The notes beneath the pieces were generated by a model, which saw nothing but the letters and a program-made list of their open reading frames with translations, did not search any database and was not told the origin of the DNA. From the NCBI GenBank assembly GCA_001970955.1, contig MPUH01000533.1, forward strand, positions 1-47,389: DNA of 47,389 nucleotides. The letters are read 5' to 3'. This stretch comes from Stentor coeruleus. Lineage: Eukaryota; Ciliophora; Heterotrichea; Heterotrichida; Stentoridae. The position numbers and the translations under genes are program-made. Shown here one piece after another: positions 1-9,735 of this stretch (its first letter is position 1; each line of letters opens with the position of its first letter).

Positions 1-604
1 TTGAGATAAACTTAATAGGTTTAAATCTGAACATTTTTGTATATATTTGAAATAATTTTGAATACTAAATGTTACAATAAAAATTTGAATATAATAACAT
101 TATATACCAAATAAAACTCCGAAGTTATAAACATATAAACAATATAGCATATATGAAAAATATTGCAAATTAAGTATTCACGATCTTTCATGAGTTAATA
201 CTATCATCAAATTTACCAAATAAAAATAGCAAAGCTCATACAAATATTATAATACAACATATTACAATTTAAACTAAATCTTATCAATTCACCTATCTAC
301 ATCAATATCTCATAATTTCCTTACTAAACCTCAAAAATATAACATTTCCATACCTTTTTCACATAAAATCTTCATCTTAATTCCATACTAAACTTCTTAC
401 CTTCCTTAAATTCTCCATTCATTTTTCTCTACATTTTCTTATTTCCCGCTTTTTTTATCATCAAAAAACCTTATATCAAAAAATTTCCCATATCACCTTT
501 GGTATCATCATCCTTTATAAAAACTTATTTTTCTACATACCATTATCTATCATATAGCTACATTTTTATGCAAGTTTCTAGAATCCGGATAGAAGCTGAA
601 TAAA
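1..604. other. Intergenic, G-poor 5' flank
   Basis: No gene is seen here. The plus strand is strongly C-over-G biased: positions 361-480 hold about 30 C and 1 G. The stretch leads directly into the start codon at 605. No fragment of a preceding gene is convincing at the window edge. Confidence 0.6.
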
Positions 605-3316
605 ATGGCTGATGACGATCGAACAAATCTTTTAGAAGTCTTGCAGTGGATTAAAGGTAAAAATGATGATGTGCAAAGATTTCGAGGCCAGCCTGTAGCA
701 AAAACAAAGTGGTATATTGTCAGCACTAAGTGGCTAAACAAATGGAAGCGCCTAAATAAACTTACAGATGATGTGGATGAGAATGAAATGGATGAAGATT
801 TAGGTGAAATTGATAGTGAGGATATTATTAGCAATGAATGCAAAGGGAAGTTTAAGAAAAATTATGTACTTAAAGGAGATCTCAAGATTGGCAGAGATTT
901 CGAAATTTTACCTAGGAAAGCTTGGAAGTTTTTAGCAAAAAAATACAGATACAAACATAAAATCATAAGAAAAAGCATCGAAAGCACTTCGGACAGCACA
1001 CAAATTGAGATAACCTTATTTGCCTTGAACCTTCTCTTTGTTGTAGATAAAGAGCTCAAAACTGAAAACCCCGAAGTTTTCTTTGTTTCACGCAAAGAAA
1101 AACTTAATCCTCTTATCAGTCAACTTGAAAAAGATGCCATGCCAAACTATTCTTATAATACAAAACTATGGAAATTAAGCACAGAAACCAGTCCTGCAGA
1201 CCTCGCTGACCTCATAAAAAATGCAAATGGGAAAAGTCTTATCTTTCCAGGAACTCTTCTTGAAGGGTCTCAAACCACAATAGACAGTTTTGAAATAACC
1301 CCAACAGATATCCTGGTTTTTGAAAGCCAAACCACATATAGTATGGCTTCAGACAACTTTTTTAAAGAAAAAAATAAAGAGTTTTGCGAATTTTGCCGAC
1401 GATACACATTTGGAGGTCGTCGTTGTCAGTGTAATAAATACTATTATTGTAATGATCATTGTGAAGAACGTGATAGGAATTTTCATCATTGCCGAGTTAT
1501 ATCAAAAATATACACAAAAACTGACTTGTCATGTATGGGAAAAGTTGGATTGCAAAATTTGGGGAATACATGTTATATGAATTCAGGTTTACAATGTCTT
1601 TCAAATACATATGAATTGACTAAATATATACTTGATGATACTTATATTAATGATATTAATCAAGGTAATGTTTTAGGATCAAAAGGTAATGAGCTTATTA
1701 GAGAATATTCAGCTTTGATAAAAGAAATGTGGTATGGGACTAGTCATCATGTATCTCCATGGGGGATAAAAAGAGCATTTGGAGATTTCGCTAGACAGTT
1801 TATTGGATTTCATCAGCAGGACTCTCAAGAAATGCTTGGATTTTTGATTGATGGAATACATGAAGACTTGAATAGAGTAAAAGCTAAACCTTATGTTTCT
1901 GACCCAGATCCAAAAGGCTTAACAGAAGATGAATTCGCTTTGAAGTTCTGGGAAAATCATAAGTTAAGAAATGATAGTATTATATCTGATCTTATGCATG
2001 GACAATATAGATCTGAAGTTGAATGTCCTACTTGTCATAAAATTTCTGTAACTTTCGACCCATTTCTTATGTTAACCTTGCCCATACCTGAAAAAAATTT
2101 AAAAATGATTGAAGTTATTTATATGAATGGAAAAGAAGCTATTAGGGCTAAGGTTTTAGTTAATAAAGGATCAAATGTTGGGACAGTTATAACAAAAGCT
2201 TGTGAGATTTTCGGGTTGATGGCTAATGATATTATTGCTGTTGAGACTAATATGAACTCGTTAAAAGGAATTACTTCTGAGTCAAGTAAAGCTAGTAAGA
2301 GGGTTCCTTTGATGCTTTATAAGAAGTTTGAAAATGATTCAAATATTGAGTGTGATTCTGAAGAACTTAATAAAGAAAACAGTCATTATAGTATACTTTT
2401 TTGTGACTTTAGACGTAAAAATTATGGCTATGGAGGTCATATTATAGGCCAACCATTTCTGTTCAAAGTAAAAAATACCACCCGCCTTAAAAATTTATAC
2501 AAAAAATTCTTTGATTATATTATCGCTCTTAAAGGTGAAACAATTGAAGATACTGATGAACTGTTTAAAGAAAAATTCTCTACTTTTTTTTCAAATCGAT
2601 ATGGAGATAATTACTTTTCTCTTAAAGTTCATAACCCATATCAATACCCTTGTTCTGTATGTGAAAGAATCTCTTGTGCAGGGTGTCCATTACCATATGA
2701 TGAAATCAAACTTTCTAATTATCTTAAAAAATGCAAAGAATCAAATTTACGTTTAAGTATTATATTTACAGATTCCATACATGATACTAGCTTTTTAACT
2801 GAAATCCGTAATCATGAAAGCTATTTTAGCACCTACAATCCTACAAAAACCCAAGAATCTGTTGATATTTCTGAATGTTTCCAACTGTTTTCTCGTCGTG
2901 AGCAGCTTGATCAAGAAAACACAGTTTATTGTTCTAATTGTAAAGAACACAAACAAGGGTTTAAAAAAATGGACATTTTCAGACTTCCGAAAATCCTTAT
3001 AATTCATTTGAAAAGGTTTAAACAAAAAAGTCATTTCAGTTCGAAAAACAATAAATTGATTGAGTTTCCTATTAAAGGTTTAGATATGGGATTATATAGT
3101 CATGGATGTCAAGGAATTTATGATTTATATGCCGTGTCAAATCATTATGGATCATTAGAAGGTGGCCATTATACAGCATATGCTAAATCTCAGGATGGAA
3201 AATGGAGAGATTTTGATGATTCATCTGTTTCAATTGTCAGTAATGTTAAAGAAACAATTGTTGCAACTTCAGCGTATGTTTTGTTTTATCAGCTGAGAGA
3301 AAAGGAGGATAGGTAG
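605..3316 (+). CDS. Ubiquitin carboxyl-terminal hydrolase (DUSP-MYND-UCH)
   Basis: A 903-residue cysteine protease that would remove ubiquitin from substrates. Residues 1 to about 130 look like a DUSP domain (WYIVSTKWLNKWKRL at 36-50), followed by a ubiquitin-like stretch. A MYND-type zinc finger spans 261-296 (C261-x2-C264, CQC, C-x3-C, H-x-C). The UCH catalytic core begins near 313. Its Cys box is NLGNTCYMNSG with catalytic Cys323, and its His box is EGGHYTAY with His855, followed by Asp871/872 in WRDFDD. CxxC pairs at 474/477 and 776/779 form the usual zinc ribbon. Domain order resembles the USP4/15/32 group, but a MYND finger between the DUSP and UCH regions is unusual. The start is the first ATG of the frame and the stop is TAG. 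No intron is needed. The UCH assignment is firm; the substrate is unknown. Confidence 0.93.
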   Translation: MADDDRTNLLEVLQWIKGKNDDVQRFRGQPVAKTKWYIVSTKWLNKWKRLNKLTDDVDENEMDEDLGEIDSEDIISNECKGKFKKNYVLKGDLKIGRDFEILPRKAWKFLAKKYRYKHKIIRKSIESTSDSTQIEITLFALNLLFVVDKELKTENPEVFFVSRKEKLNPLISQLEKDAMPNYSYNTKLWKLSTETSPADLADLIKNANGKSLIFPGTLLEGSQTTIDSFEITPTDILVFESQTTYSMASDNFFKEKNKEFCEFCRRYTFGGRRCQCNKYYYCNDHCEERDRNFHHCRVISKIYTKTDLSCMGKVGLQNLGNTCYMNSGLQCLSNTYELTKYILDDTYINDINQGNVLGSKGNELIREYSALIKEMWYGTSHHVSPWGIKRAFGDFARQFIGFHQQDSQEMLGFLIDGIHEDLNRVKAKPYVSDPDPKGLTEDEFALKFWENHKLRNDSIISDLMHGQYRSEVECPTCHKISVTFDPFLMLTLPIPEKNLKMIEVIYMNGKEAIRAKVLVNKGSNVGTVITKACEIFGLMANDIIAVETNMNSLKGITSESSKASKRVPLMLYKKFENDSNIECDSEELNKENSHYSILFCDFRRKNYGYGGHIIGQPFLFKVKNTTRLKNLYKKFFDYIIALKGETIEDTDELFKEKFSTFFSNRYGDNYFSLKVHNPYQYPCSVCERISCAGCPLPYDEIKLSNYLKKCKESNLRLSIIFTDSIHDTSFLTEIRNHESYFSTYNPTKTQESVDISECFQLFSRREQLDQENTVYCSNCKEHKQGFKKMDIFRLPKILIIHLKRFKQKSHFSSKNNKLIEFPIKGLDMGLYSHGCQGIYDLYAVSNHYGSLEGGHYTAYAKSQDGKWRDFDDSSVSIVSNVKETIVATSAYVLFYQLREKEDR

Positions 3317-3760
3317 ATAAATACTTATTAATAAGTTAAAAAATGGTGTTTAGAAGGTTGATTTTTTGTGGATTGGTTTTGATTTATGAGGAAATATATG
3401 GAATTAGTTTATGAAAGTGGAGAGAAGGTTTTTGTATGAGGAAAATGGCGATATTTTATCAACCACAACACACTTAAAGCATATAAAAAACTAAACTATA
3501 TTATAAACAACATATATAAACTAAACACCTTAAAAATAAAAAATCCATATAATAACAAAACTATTATCATCATCAATAATCTTTCCATAAATCTATCTTA
3601 CAATAATCTCAACCACTATTCAATTATAAAACCAAATCAAAAAAGCCACCACACACAATCTTTTACATCCTAAAAATAAATGAATAAAAACCTTAACACC
3701 CTAAAAATCCAATCTTAAATCTTGCCATAAATCTAAAATTTCCACAAAAATAAAATTCAA
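3317..3760. other. Intergenic, skew switch
   Basis: No gene is seen. The first ~150 nt are G/T-rich and C-poor on the plus strand. From about 3470 to the next start the composition flips to A/C-rich and G-poor. No promoter element stands out. Confidence 0.5.
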
Positions 3761-5353
3761 ATGACGACATTTATTCGCAAAACTGAATTCTGGACTGTAA
3801 GTACTCCAAACAAAGTTGGCCCTGGTTCCTACAATCTTTCCCCAAAAAAAGAATCCAAGCCATCTAGTGCTCCATTCGAAACTAGTACCAAACGTGAAGA
3901 AATAAAGAAATTATCAGTTGTTGGTCCAGGTTCATATCTAGGTCACAATCCTTGGGATAGTGAAAATAAAGGCCCAAACTTACTTGCCTCTCAGTCTCCA
4001 AGAATGGGTCCTTTCGCAACAGGAATCACTGGTTTTAATATGCCAACAAATGCTTATAACCCAGGGCCAGGAACTTATTTAACTGAAACTCAAGGTAAAA
4101 AAAACTCACCAGAACCAAGAAGACATTCATTAACAATTGACCCAACTCCAATCTCAATCCCGAGTCGGGAACGTAAAAATGTATCGATCGGCCCGGCTAC
4201 TTATAATCCTGATATGAAAAGAGTTAAGCCAAGTTCTACATCCACAACTTTCGNGATCGGCCCGGCTACTTATAATCCTGATATGAAAAGAGTTAAGCCA
4301 AGTTCTACATCCACAACTTTCGGCGGCTATTTAAGCAAAAGAAGTGTTTTTGAAGGTAATGAAGAAGGACCTGGCCCTGGAGAATACTCATCAGAAAACC
4401 CAAAAGGTGTTGGCTATATATTCCCAAAATCAGCCAAAAGTGCTAAGGTCACAAATACTGTTCCTGGCCCAGGAGCTTATGAACAGCCTAAAGATCGGAA
4501 GATAAGAAAAGAACCTATAGAATCTTTTGGTGTTATGGAAAAAAAACACATAATGTTTAGTAAAGATCCACACAGACCAATACAAGTTGGTTATTCAGAA
4601 AACCCTCCTGTTGGTATTTATGATAATACAGAAAAGATAAAAAATGTTGAAAAACTCAAACAAAAATTCATATCATATGAAGCTCCAATACCAAAACCTG
4701 GGTTTAATGTTAGTACTAAAAGAGAAATGCATTGGGTTGATAATCCAAGTTTTCCTGGTCCTGGAGCGTATACAGAAGTTAAAGCTACTCAGGATAAAAA
4801 TGAAAAAATACCTTTTGGGTCTAAAGAAGACAAATTCCATAAACTGAATGTTTTATCTATTCCTGGACCAGGGACTTATGTGAATTTATTACAGGAAAAA
4901 GTTGTTGTTAAGGAAAAACCTTCATCAGTTTTTGCGAGCAGGACTCCAAGGTTTAAGAAAATGGCTACAGATAATTTAAGTGTGTCTGTAGTTGGATTAC
5001 AACCTAATATTGAGTTAGAACTTTCACATGCTGGATGGAAAGCTAAGCAAGCTAGAGCATTTGATACTGTTGTTTTGAAACCTGTATTGAGTTTTGAATC
5101 TACTTCTGAAAGATTTACAGGTGTGAGAAAAGATGCTAGTAATCCTGGACCTGGACATTATGATTGCAGACCTAATTCTGTGCCAACGAGAATAAAAAGG
5201 ACTGAAAGAAGATTTGGATGTTTTGATAATTATAGACCCAAAACTGGTACCACGCAAAATGTTGGTCCTGGGAGCTATGCAGTTGATGTACAAGGTAAGA
5301 AAAGTTTTAATATGAGTGGAGAACTTTCAAGGGTTAGACCTTGGGTTTCTTAG
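3761..5353 (+). CDS. Sperm-tail PG-rich repeat (STPGR) protein
   Basis: The product carries around ten evenly spread GPG-x-Y motifs: GPGSYNL, GPGSYLG, GPGTYLT, GPATYNP, GPGEYSS, GPGAYEQ, GPGAYTE, GPGTYVN, GPGHYDC and GPGSYAV. These are the hallmark of STPGR proteins (ODF3/CIMAP/STPG families), which bind microtubules and include microtubule inner or associated proteins of cilia. In a ciliate an axonemal or cortical microtubule role is the natural inference. As written the frame is 530 codons, but a 68-nt duplication flanking the N at 4254 adds 23 residues (69 nt with the N, so frame is kept). The real protein is probably 507 residues. No other domain is seen. Start is the first ATG after a G-poor leader; stop is TAG. 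A small gene follows after 33 nt on the same strand. Confidence 0.85.
   Translation: MTTFIRKTEFWTVSTPNKVGPGSYNLSPKKESKPSSAPFETSTKREEIKKLSVVGPGSYLGHNPWDSENKGPNLLASQSPRMGPFATGITGFNMPTNAYNPGPGTYLTETQGKKNSPEPRRHSLTIDPTPISIPSRERKNVSIGPATYNPDMKRVKPSSTSTTFXIGPATYNPDMKRVKPSSTSTTFGGYLSKRSVFEGNEEGPGPGEYSSENPKGVGYIFPKSAKSAKVTNTVPGPGAYEQPKDRKIRKEPIESFGVMEKKHIMFSKDPHRPIQVGYSENPPVGIYDNTEKIKNVEKLKQKFISYEAPIPKPGFNVSTKREMHWVDNPSFPGPGAYTEVKATQDKNEKIPFGSKEDKFHKLNVLSIPGPGTYVNLLQEKVVVKEKPSSVFASRTPRFKKMATDNLSVSVVGLQPNIELELSHAGWKAKQARAFDTVVLKPVLSFESTSERFTGVRKDASNPGPGHYDCRPNSVPTRIKRTERRFGCFDNYRPKTGTTQNVGPGSYAVDVQGKKSFNMSGELSRVRPWVS
4186..4322. repeat. 68-nt perfect duplication around one N (assembly seam)
   Basis: Positions 4186-4253 and 4255-4322 are identical and separated by a single N at 4254. 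This is what an assembler leaves when two overlapping contig ends are joined without merging. A genuine tandem repeat is less likely because the copies show no divergence and the N lies exactly at the junction. Confidence 0.85.
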
Positions 5354-5386
5354 ATTAATGTTAAATGAAATATAAATAAAAATCAA

Positions 5387-5695
5387 ATGGAAAAACCTAA
5401 TTTCGATCCCATAGCGAGAAATAACATGTATAAAGGAAACTTAGATACATATCAATATAGAGTCCAGACTAATGTTTCAAAACTGTATTTGAGTCCATAT
5501 TTGCACCCTAAAAACAAAAACAAGAAAAAGAAATCCCAAAGCTGTGATATTGATTCTCAAGTGTCAGGTGTTCAATCCATGGTTCAGTCATTAAAATACG
5601 AAGATCTCGTTACTCCTAGAAGAAAATATAGTCCTTCAATAGGTCCTTTGCTATATCAGAAGATACAAGCAGAGCGCAAAAATAATACTGAATAA
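5387..5695 (+). CDS. Small basic hypothetical protein
   Basis: A 102-codon frame that starts 33 nt after the stop of the PG-rich repeat gene and ends in TAA. The product is Tyr- and Lys-rich, with a basic run (KNKNKKKK) near residue 45 and a C-terminal PRRKYSPSIGPLLYQKI segment. No domain is recognised. The close same-strand spacing and Tyr/Pro-rich composition are compatible with a small microtubule-associated partner of the upstream protein, but that is a guess from context. Composition and use of the whole gap suggest a real gene rather than a chance frame. Confidence 0.6.
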   Translation: MEKPNFDPIARNNMYKGNLDTYQYRVQTNVSKLYLSPYLHPKNKNKKKKSQSCDIDSQVSGVQSMVQSLKYEDLVTPRRKYSPSIGPLLYQKIQAERKNNTE

Positions 5696-6232
5696 TGTTT
5701 CTATACAAAAAAGGATAGTTAAAATATTTTCTTTAGCTTAAATCATGTATTTCTTAATTATTTAAATAAAATAATGACTTTTGAATGCTGTTATATGCAA
5801 TTCAGCTTTGTTTATTGTATTATTTATCTTAAAATATACTAAAAGTGTGAAATTTGTATGCTAGGCTTAATTTATAAAGTACCATGATTTTTTAAGTTTT
5901 AATGTTTGTAATATGCTTAACTGGCTAGAAAATAAATGTCATAAAATACAGTCTTTAAAATAGTATTTTTAATCAATCCTATAAAAACAAAATTTTTATT
6001 TACTCTACATCATCATCTTCACACAAAAAATTCTATAAAACTCTTTATCATAATCAAATAACCAAATCTTAAAAATCTACAAATCTAAAACTAATCATAA
6101 ACATCCTAATACCTAATAAAAATCCATTAAAAAAATATCCAATTCATAAAACCTCAATAAAAAAACCACATCAACACTGATACCTTTTCTCATCATAAAT
6201 AAAGTCCAAAACCTAAAAATCTCATAATTTCA
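5696..6232. other. Convergent intergenic region
   Basis: This lies between the ends of a plus-strand and a minus-strand gene. No gene is seen. Roughly 5960-6232 is A/C-rich and almost free of G on the plus strand. No clear terminator motif was found. Confidence 0.5.
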
Positions 6233-6910
6233 TTAACTATTATAATTCCTCTCAATAAAATTAGCAAACTTGCCAATAATCTTCAAGCTATCAACAAATT
6301 CCTTATCAGTAATCATTCCCATCAGTTCTTCCAAATTTCCCGTCTTCTTATCAGTCTGTGTATTTTTCTCATTACCCTTTTTCTTATCATAAAACCCAAT
6401 CTCATCTTTATTATTTTTCTTCAAAGCTACATGGAATTCAGTACAATTACTTGACCTCTCACTATTACATGAGGATTTTTTTTCAATAGGAGCTTCTACA
6501 GATGTAAATTCCCCACCTCCTAATCCGAACGAAGGCTCGCGGATTTGAGGCTTTTTTATTGACTCAAGAAACTGAAAGTCGTTAAGTTGTTGTTCAGAAT
6601 TTTTTGACGCTAAAGAATTCCTTGACTCCTGATCTTCTGGTTGACTTTCAGAAGTATCTTCATCTTTAAATTGACCTAAAACCATAGCAAAATTTTTGTT
6701 TCTTAAATTCATTATAGCATTTTGTCTATGATTGTCATGATGATCAAACTTTTTTATTCGAACTTCATTGTCACAATTGAGATATGAAACTGTACAACCT
6801 ACTTCAGCACAATGAGATGAAAGATGCTTTTCACAAAGTTGGAAACTTACAAGGCAGGTACATTCAGCTATTGCTGTTTCTTTACAGTTGAGAAGTTTGC
6901 ATTTTGACAT
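6233..6910 (-). CDS. Small protein with N-terminal B-box-like Cys/His cluster
   Basis: 225 residues. The first ~35 hold an ordered Cys/His pattern (C4, C9, C17, C19, C26, H29, H33, C34; for example CEKHLSSHC) that resembles a B-box or short zinc finger. The remainder is acidic and Ser/Gln/Lys-rich and probably disordered, with FGLGGGEF near residue 128 and a more hydrophobic helix-like C-terminus (EFVDSLKIIGKFANFIE). It could be a small zinc-binding adaptor. It does not share the N-cap of the zinc-array proteins at 23-38 kb. Start is the first ATG, followed upstream by a G-rich plus-strand flank. Function is unknown. Confidence 0.65.
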   Translation of the reverse strand: MSKCKLLNCKETAIAECTCLVSFQLCEKHLSSHCAEVGCTVSYLNCDNEVRIKKFDHHDNHRQNAIMNLRNKNFAMVLGQFKDEDTSESQPEDQESRNSLASKNSEQQLNDFQFLESIKKPQIREPSFGLGGGEFTSVEAPIEKKSSCNSERSSNCTEFHVALKKNNKDEIGFYDKKKGNEKNTQTDKKTGNLEELMGMITDKEFVDSLKIIGKFANFIERNYNS

Positions 6911-7095
6911 TTTTAGTGTAATTTTTAGCAGGAGGTTATGAGATTTTGAATTTTTGAGGATTTGGAGTGGAGGATGTGGAAAATTATCTTTGGGTTAGGA
7001 ATTGTGAAATTAGTGTGGAAGAATATTAGGATTGATGCTTGAAGTTATGAAAGAGTTGTGGAGGGTTTTAAGGGTTTCAGGGTGGTTTCGCTGAG

Positions 7096-7197
7096 TTTTA
7101 GTTGAAAAAAGACTAGATTTTTAGATTTTTAGTTGAAAAAAAGACTAGATTTTTAGATTTTTAGTTGAAAAAGACTAGATTTTTAGATTTTCAGTTG
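7096..7197. repeat. Tandem repeat, ~31-nt unit, about 3.3 copies
   Basis: Units begin TTTTAGTTGAAAAA and continue GACTAGATTTTTAGA. Copies run 7096-7126, 7127-7158 and 7159-7188, then a partial copy. Lengths 31, 32 and 30 differ only in the A run, consistent with slippage. Confidence 0.85.
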
Positions 7198-7550
7198 TTT
7201 TTCTAATATTAGTTAGGATGATAATTTTTATTTCTGATAATATTTATGTTTTAATTCTAAAATTTTGATAAACCAATAACGATTAATAAAATCTAAAGCA
7301 AATAGTTTAATCGTAATTCTTACAGTTAAATCTCTTTCATATTAAATGACTAATTTATTTATTATTATATATAAATTCTATGATAATATACTCTAAAAAT
7401 TATATTTACAACAGTTTTTATTGCTTACATAAAAATTTATTTTTTAAATAATAACTATTACCTTATACTTGCCTAATAACTTTTGCCTAATATTCTCCTA
7501 ATATTATCCCATTTTACAATGCAAATTAAAATGTTTAAGCACCGTTGTAA

Positions 7551-7557
7551 TATAAAA
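7551..7557 (+). promoter_or_regulatory. TATAAAA directly before start of small gene 1
   Basis: TATAAAA ends two bases before the ATG at 7560. The same word precedes the two paralogues at 9279 and 10818. It may be a promoter or merely a start context, since AT-rich leaders are general here. Confidence 0.3.
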
Positions 7558-7559
7558 AT

Positions 7560-7766
7560 ATGTCAGAAAAGAAACTCTCACAAGTTTTTTCCAAATACGA
7601 TAGATTAAGAAAATTAAAAGACAATTTGCTTACAAAAGCTATGGTTTCAGCTACAGTATTTTTAACCCCGAGGTTCTTAAATAGAAAAGAATTCAAAGAA
7701 CCAAATGAAGACACTACAGTGATTATGCTTTTTTCATCAATATCAGGATTTTCAAGTTTTTGCTAA
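7560..7766 (+). CDS. Tiny paralogous protein 1 (SGFSSF tail family)
   Basis: A 68-residue product, the first of three related genes in this region. Shared features are an MSEK start, a basic central segment with [ST]-[KR]-x3-[ST]-A-T followed by [ST]P and a Leu (here TKAMVSATVFLTPRFL), then an E/N-rich turn. The C-terminus VIMLFSSISGFSSFC is matched almost residue for residue in the paralogues. There is no signal peptide, Cys pattern or known domain. Conservation of protein sequence between copies, while flanking DNA is unrelated, argues that the frame is translated. The stop is TAA. It lies alone, with 0.65 kb upstream and 1.5 kb downstream free of other genes. Function unknown. Confidence 0.75.
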   Translation: MSEKKLSQVFSKYDRLRKLKDNLLTKAMVSATVFLTPRFLNRKEFKEPNEDTTVIMLFSSISGFSSFC

Positions 7767-8471
7767 GAGGTAGTTAATATTACTATAAATACTTTAATTA
7801 AACATTCAAATTACATTCAGATATAATTAATAAGAGACAAGATAATATATATATAGTGATACAAATACCCTTCTTATATTAAAATAATGGCAACAATATA
7901 CTTATTAAAGGAAACTTGTAAATTTTATTAAAATTAGATAAAAATTATATTATAAACTTGCTGTAAAGTGAATAAAAATATTGTAGCTGCTAAAAATATA
8001 TAATAATATTTACTTTTATTTATACATTAAAAAATCATACTAGAAACAATTTTATCTTTAAAGCTTAGTATTAGATAACTTTTGATTGCTGTAAGTAAAA
8101 ATTCATGTCTGGATAACACAATAAATACAGAATTTATTTCATTTGAAAAGGTTTAAAAATATCATTTATGTAATTCAAACTGAAGGGAAAATTATAAATC
8201 TGATATCGAAATTATATTTTTGACAGGAAATAAGCTGTTAAAAAATATTTGATTATGATTTTGTATTAAACTAAAATATTAATAAAATTATTGTTTTAAG
8301 TATATCCTACTTACCATATAACTTTATATTTTTATATGAAAATACAATATAAAATAACATAATGAGTTATATAAACCATTGCCTCTTATAGAATAAATTC
8401 ATATATATGTTTAAATAACGAGAAATTAAGAGTTTTGCTATCGCAATTGAGTATGTCCCGAAACAAGAAAA

Positions 8472-8536
8472 CTTGAAGAAATGCTGAGAAAATACTGAAG
8501 AAATCACTGAAAACTACTGAGAATCACTAAAATAAA
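8472..8536. repeat. Degenerate short repeat (CTGA-led units)
   Basis: Five or six consecutive units of 10-12 nt starting CTGA or TTGA and followed by A-rich sequence (for example CTGAGAAAATA, CTGAAGAAATCA, CTGAAAACTA). Imperfect and short. Confidence 0.4.
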
Positions 8537-9269
8537 GAGTTCACTCACTTTGAACATACATTTCTTATAAACTATTTTGCTATAGTAATTAGCATAAAAT
8601 TTATTAATGCTCTTTAAACTATAAATAACGTTATGTTATTCCATACCAAAAAATCATTTTAATATAAAAGATGATTACTAGAGTTATACTAGTGTTAAAA
8701 TCCATTATAGAATCATTTTATTTTTTTTATAACACACACAATAATTATAATAACTTATGTTTCTATTTAGTCATAGTATTTGAAAAAGTAATACTGAAAA
8801 TCTCCCAGAAAATATTATAATGAATTAATTTACAATCAATGAATTACTAAAATATATATTTTGTACTCTATAAAATCAATATTAGAGGAAAAAACAAAAA
8901 TATATAAAATGCCCAAAGCAAAAAAAAGCACTAAAAATCATAAAGGTAAAAGAAAGTGAGATATAAAGTACCAACTCTAGAAAATTGCCTTTAATAGAGA
9001 TTCTACAATAATATTAATCGCTAAAAAGACTTGCCAATCCAAAAATACCAAGTTCGACTTTAAAAATCTCAAAACTAGCCTTCTACAACAAAAAATTCAA
9101 AAATCAATCATAGATTTCATCAATACCTAAAAGACTATCTATATCTAAAAAATCCATATACTCGTTTTTTATACTTTTCTTTAAATCCTTATCAAAACCT
9201 TAACACTCAATATTCCAATTACATTTAAAAGATTATTAATGGGTTAAATTATCATTCTAAGTTTCAGCT

Positions 9270-9276
9270 TATAAAA
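9270..9276 (+). promoter_or_regulatory. TATAAAA directly before start of small gene 2
   Basis: TATAAAAAT runs straight into the ATG at 9279, identical to the context at 7551-7559. Confidence 0.3.
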
Positions 9277-9278
9277 AT

Positions 9279-9488
9279 ATGTCAGAGAAGAAACTCCCTA
9301 AAATCACCTTAAATACATGTGAAGAACCAAGAAATTTTAGAGACGGGCTTGTTTCAAGAGTTATAACTTCAGCGACAAAATCTTTAAGTCCAAGATTTTT
9401 AGATAGAAAAGAATGTAAAGAGCAAAATGATGATATTATGGTGAATATGCTCTATTCATCTCTATCAGGTTTTTCTGGTTTTTCTTGA
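9279..9488 (+). CDS. Tiny paralogous protein 2 (SGFSGF tail family)
   Basis: 69 residues. It starts MSEKKL, exactly as copy 1 does. The middle matches as SRVITSATKSLSPRFLDRKE against the equivalent segment of copy 1, and the end is VNMLYSSLSGFSGFS. It stops at TGA; if TGA were read as Trp, the protein would run past the point where both paralogues end, which supports TGA being a stop. Protein-level identity to copy 1 is clear, with many third-position changes, the pattern expected of selection on protein. No known domain; function unknown. It is 1.7 kb from copy 1 and 1.5 kb from copy 3. Confidence 0.75.
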   Translation: MSEKKLPKITLNTCEEPRNFRDGLVSRVITSATKSLSPRFLDRKECKEQNDDIMVNMLYSSLSGFSGFS

Positions 9489-9669
9489 GTTAATAATTAA
9501 AACTAGTAGATAATGATTTTTGACGATTAGGATAGAATGTTATATGATGAAGAAAGATATTTGTCTTATAGAGAATATTGAGATACTATTGATAGAGGAA
9601 TAAGCCAAAATAAGAAAAAATTGTAATGCATTTGTGGATAGAAATTTGAATAGAGGAAAGAAAATTTAG

Positions 9670-9735
9670 CTTGACTATAAAATATTTTTGAATTCAGTCT
9701 GACTTGACTATAAAATATTTTTGAATTTAGTTTGC
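9670..9735. repeat. Two tandem copies of a 33-nt unit
   Basis: Copies at 9670-9702 and 9703-9735 share CTTGACTATAAAATATTTTT and the following GAATT[CT]AGT[CT]TG, differing at only a few positions. Confidence 0.8.

Larger units (their letters stand above)
6911..7559. other. Intergenic with strong G skew and a tandem repeat
   Basis: No gene is seen. Positions 6961-7080 hold about 41 G and 3 C on the plus strand. A ~31-nt tandem repeat occupies 7096-7197. The rest, up to the TATAAAA just before the small gene at 7560, is AT-rich without structure that I recognise. Confidence 0.5.
7767..9278. other. 1.5-kb stretch without a recognised gene
   Basis: AT-rich with scattered stops in every frame. 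A degenerate CTGA repeat lies near 8472-8536. A 16-codon frame at 8909 is noted but not accepted. From about 8990 the plus strand turns A/C-rich. Nothing resembles tRNA or rRNA. Confidence 0.4.

Noticed and set aside
1670..1720. GTAATGAGCTTATTAG (16 nt) as an intron in the deubiquitinase
   Set aside because: It encodes conserved catalytic-domain sequence (KGNELIREYSALIKEMW) and removing it would shift the frame.
6233..6910. Small Cys/His protein as a member of the zinc-array family
   Set aside because: Its Cys/His spacing differs from both caps and from the repeated module.
8909..8959. 16-codon frame MPKAKKSTKNHKGKRK after TATAAA
   Set aside because: Start context and basic sequence look attractive, but it is too short and matches no known tiny ribosomal protein; a 15-nt GT-AG extension ends in GAG rather than TAG and adds only a few residues.
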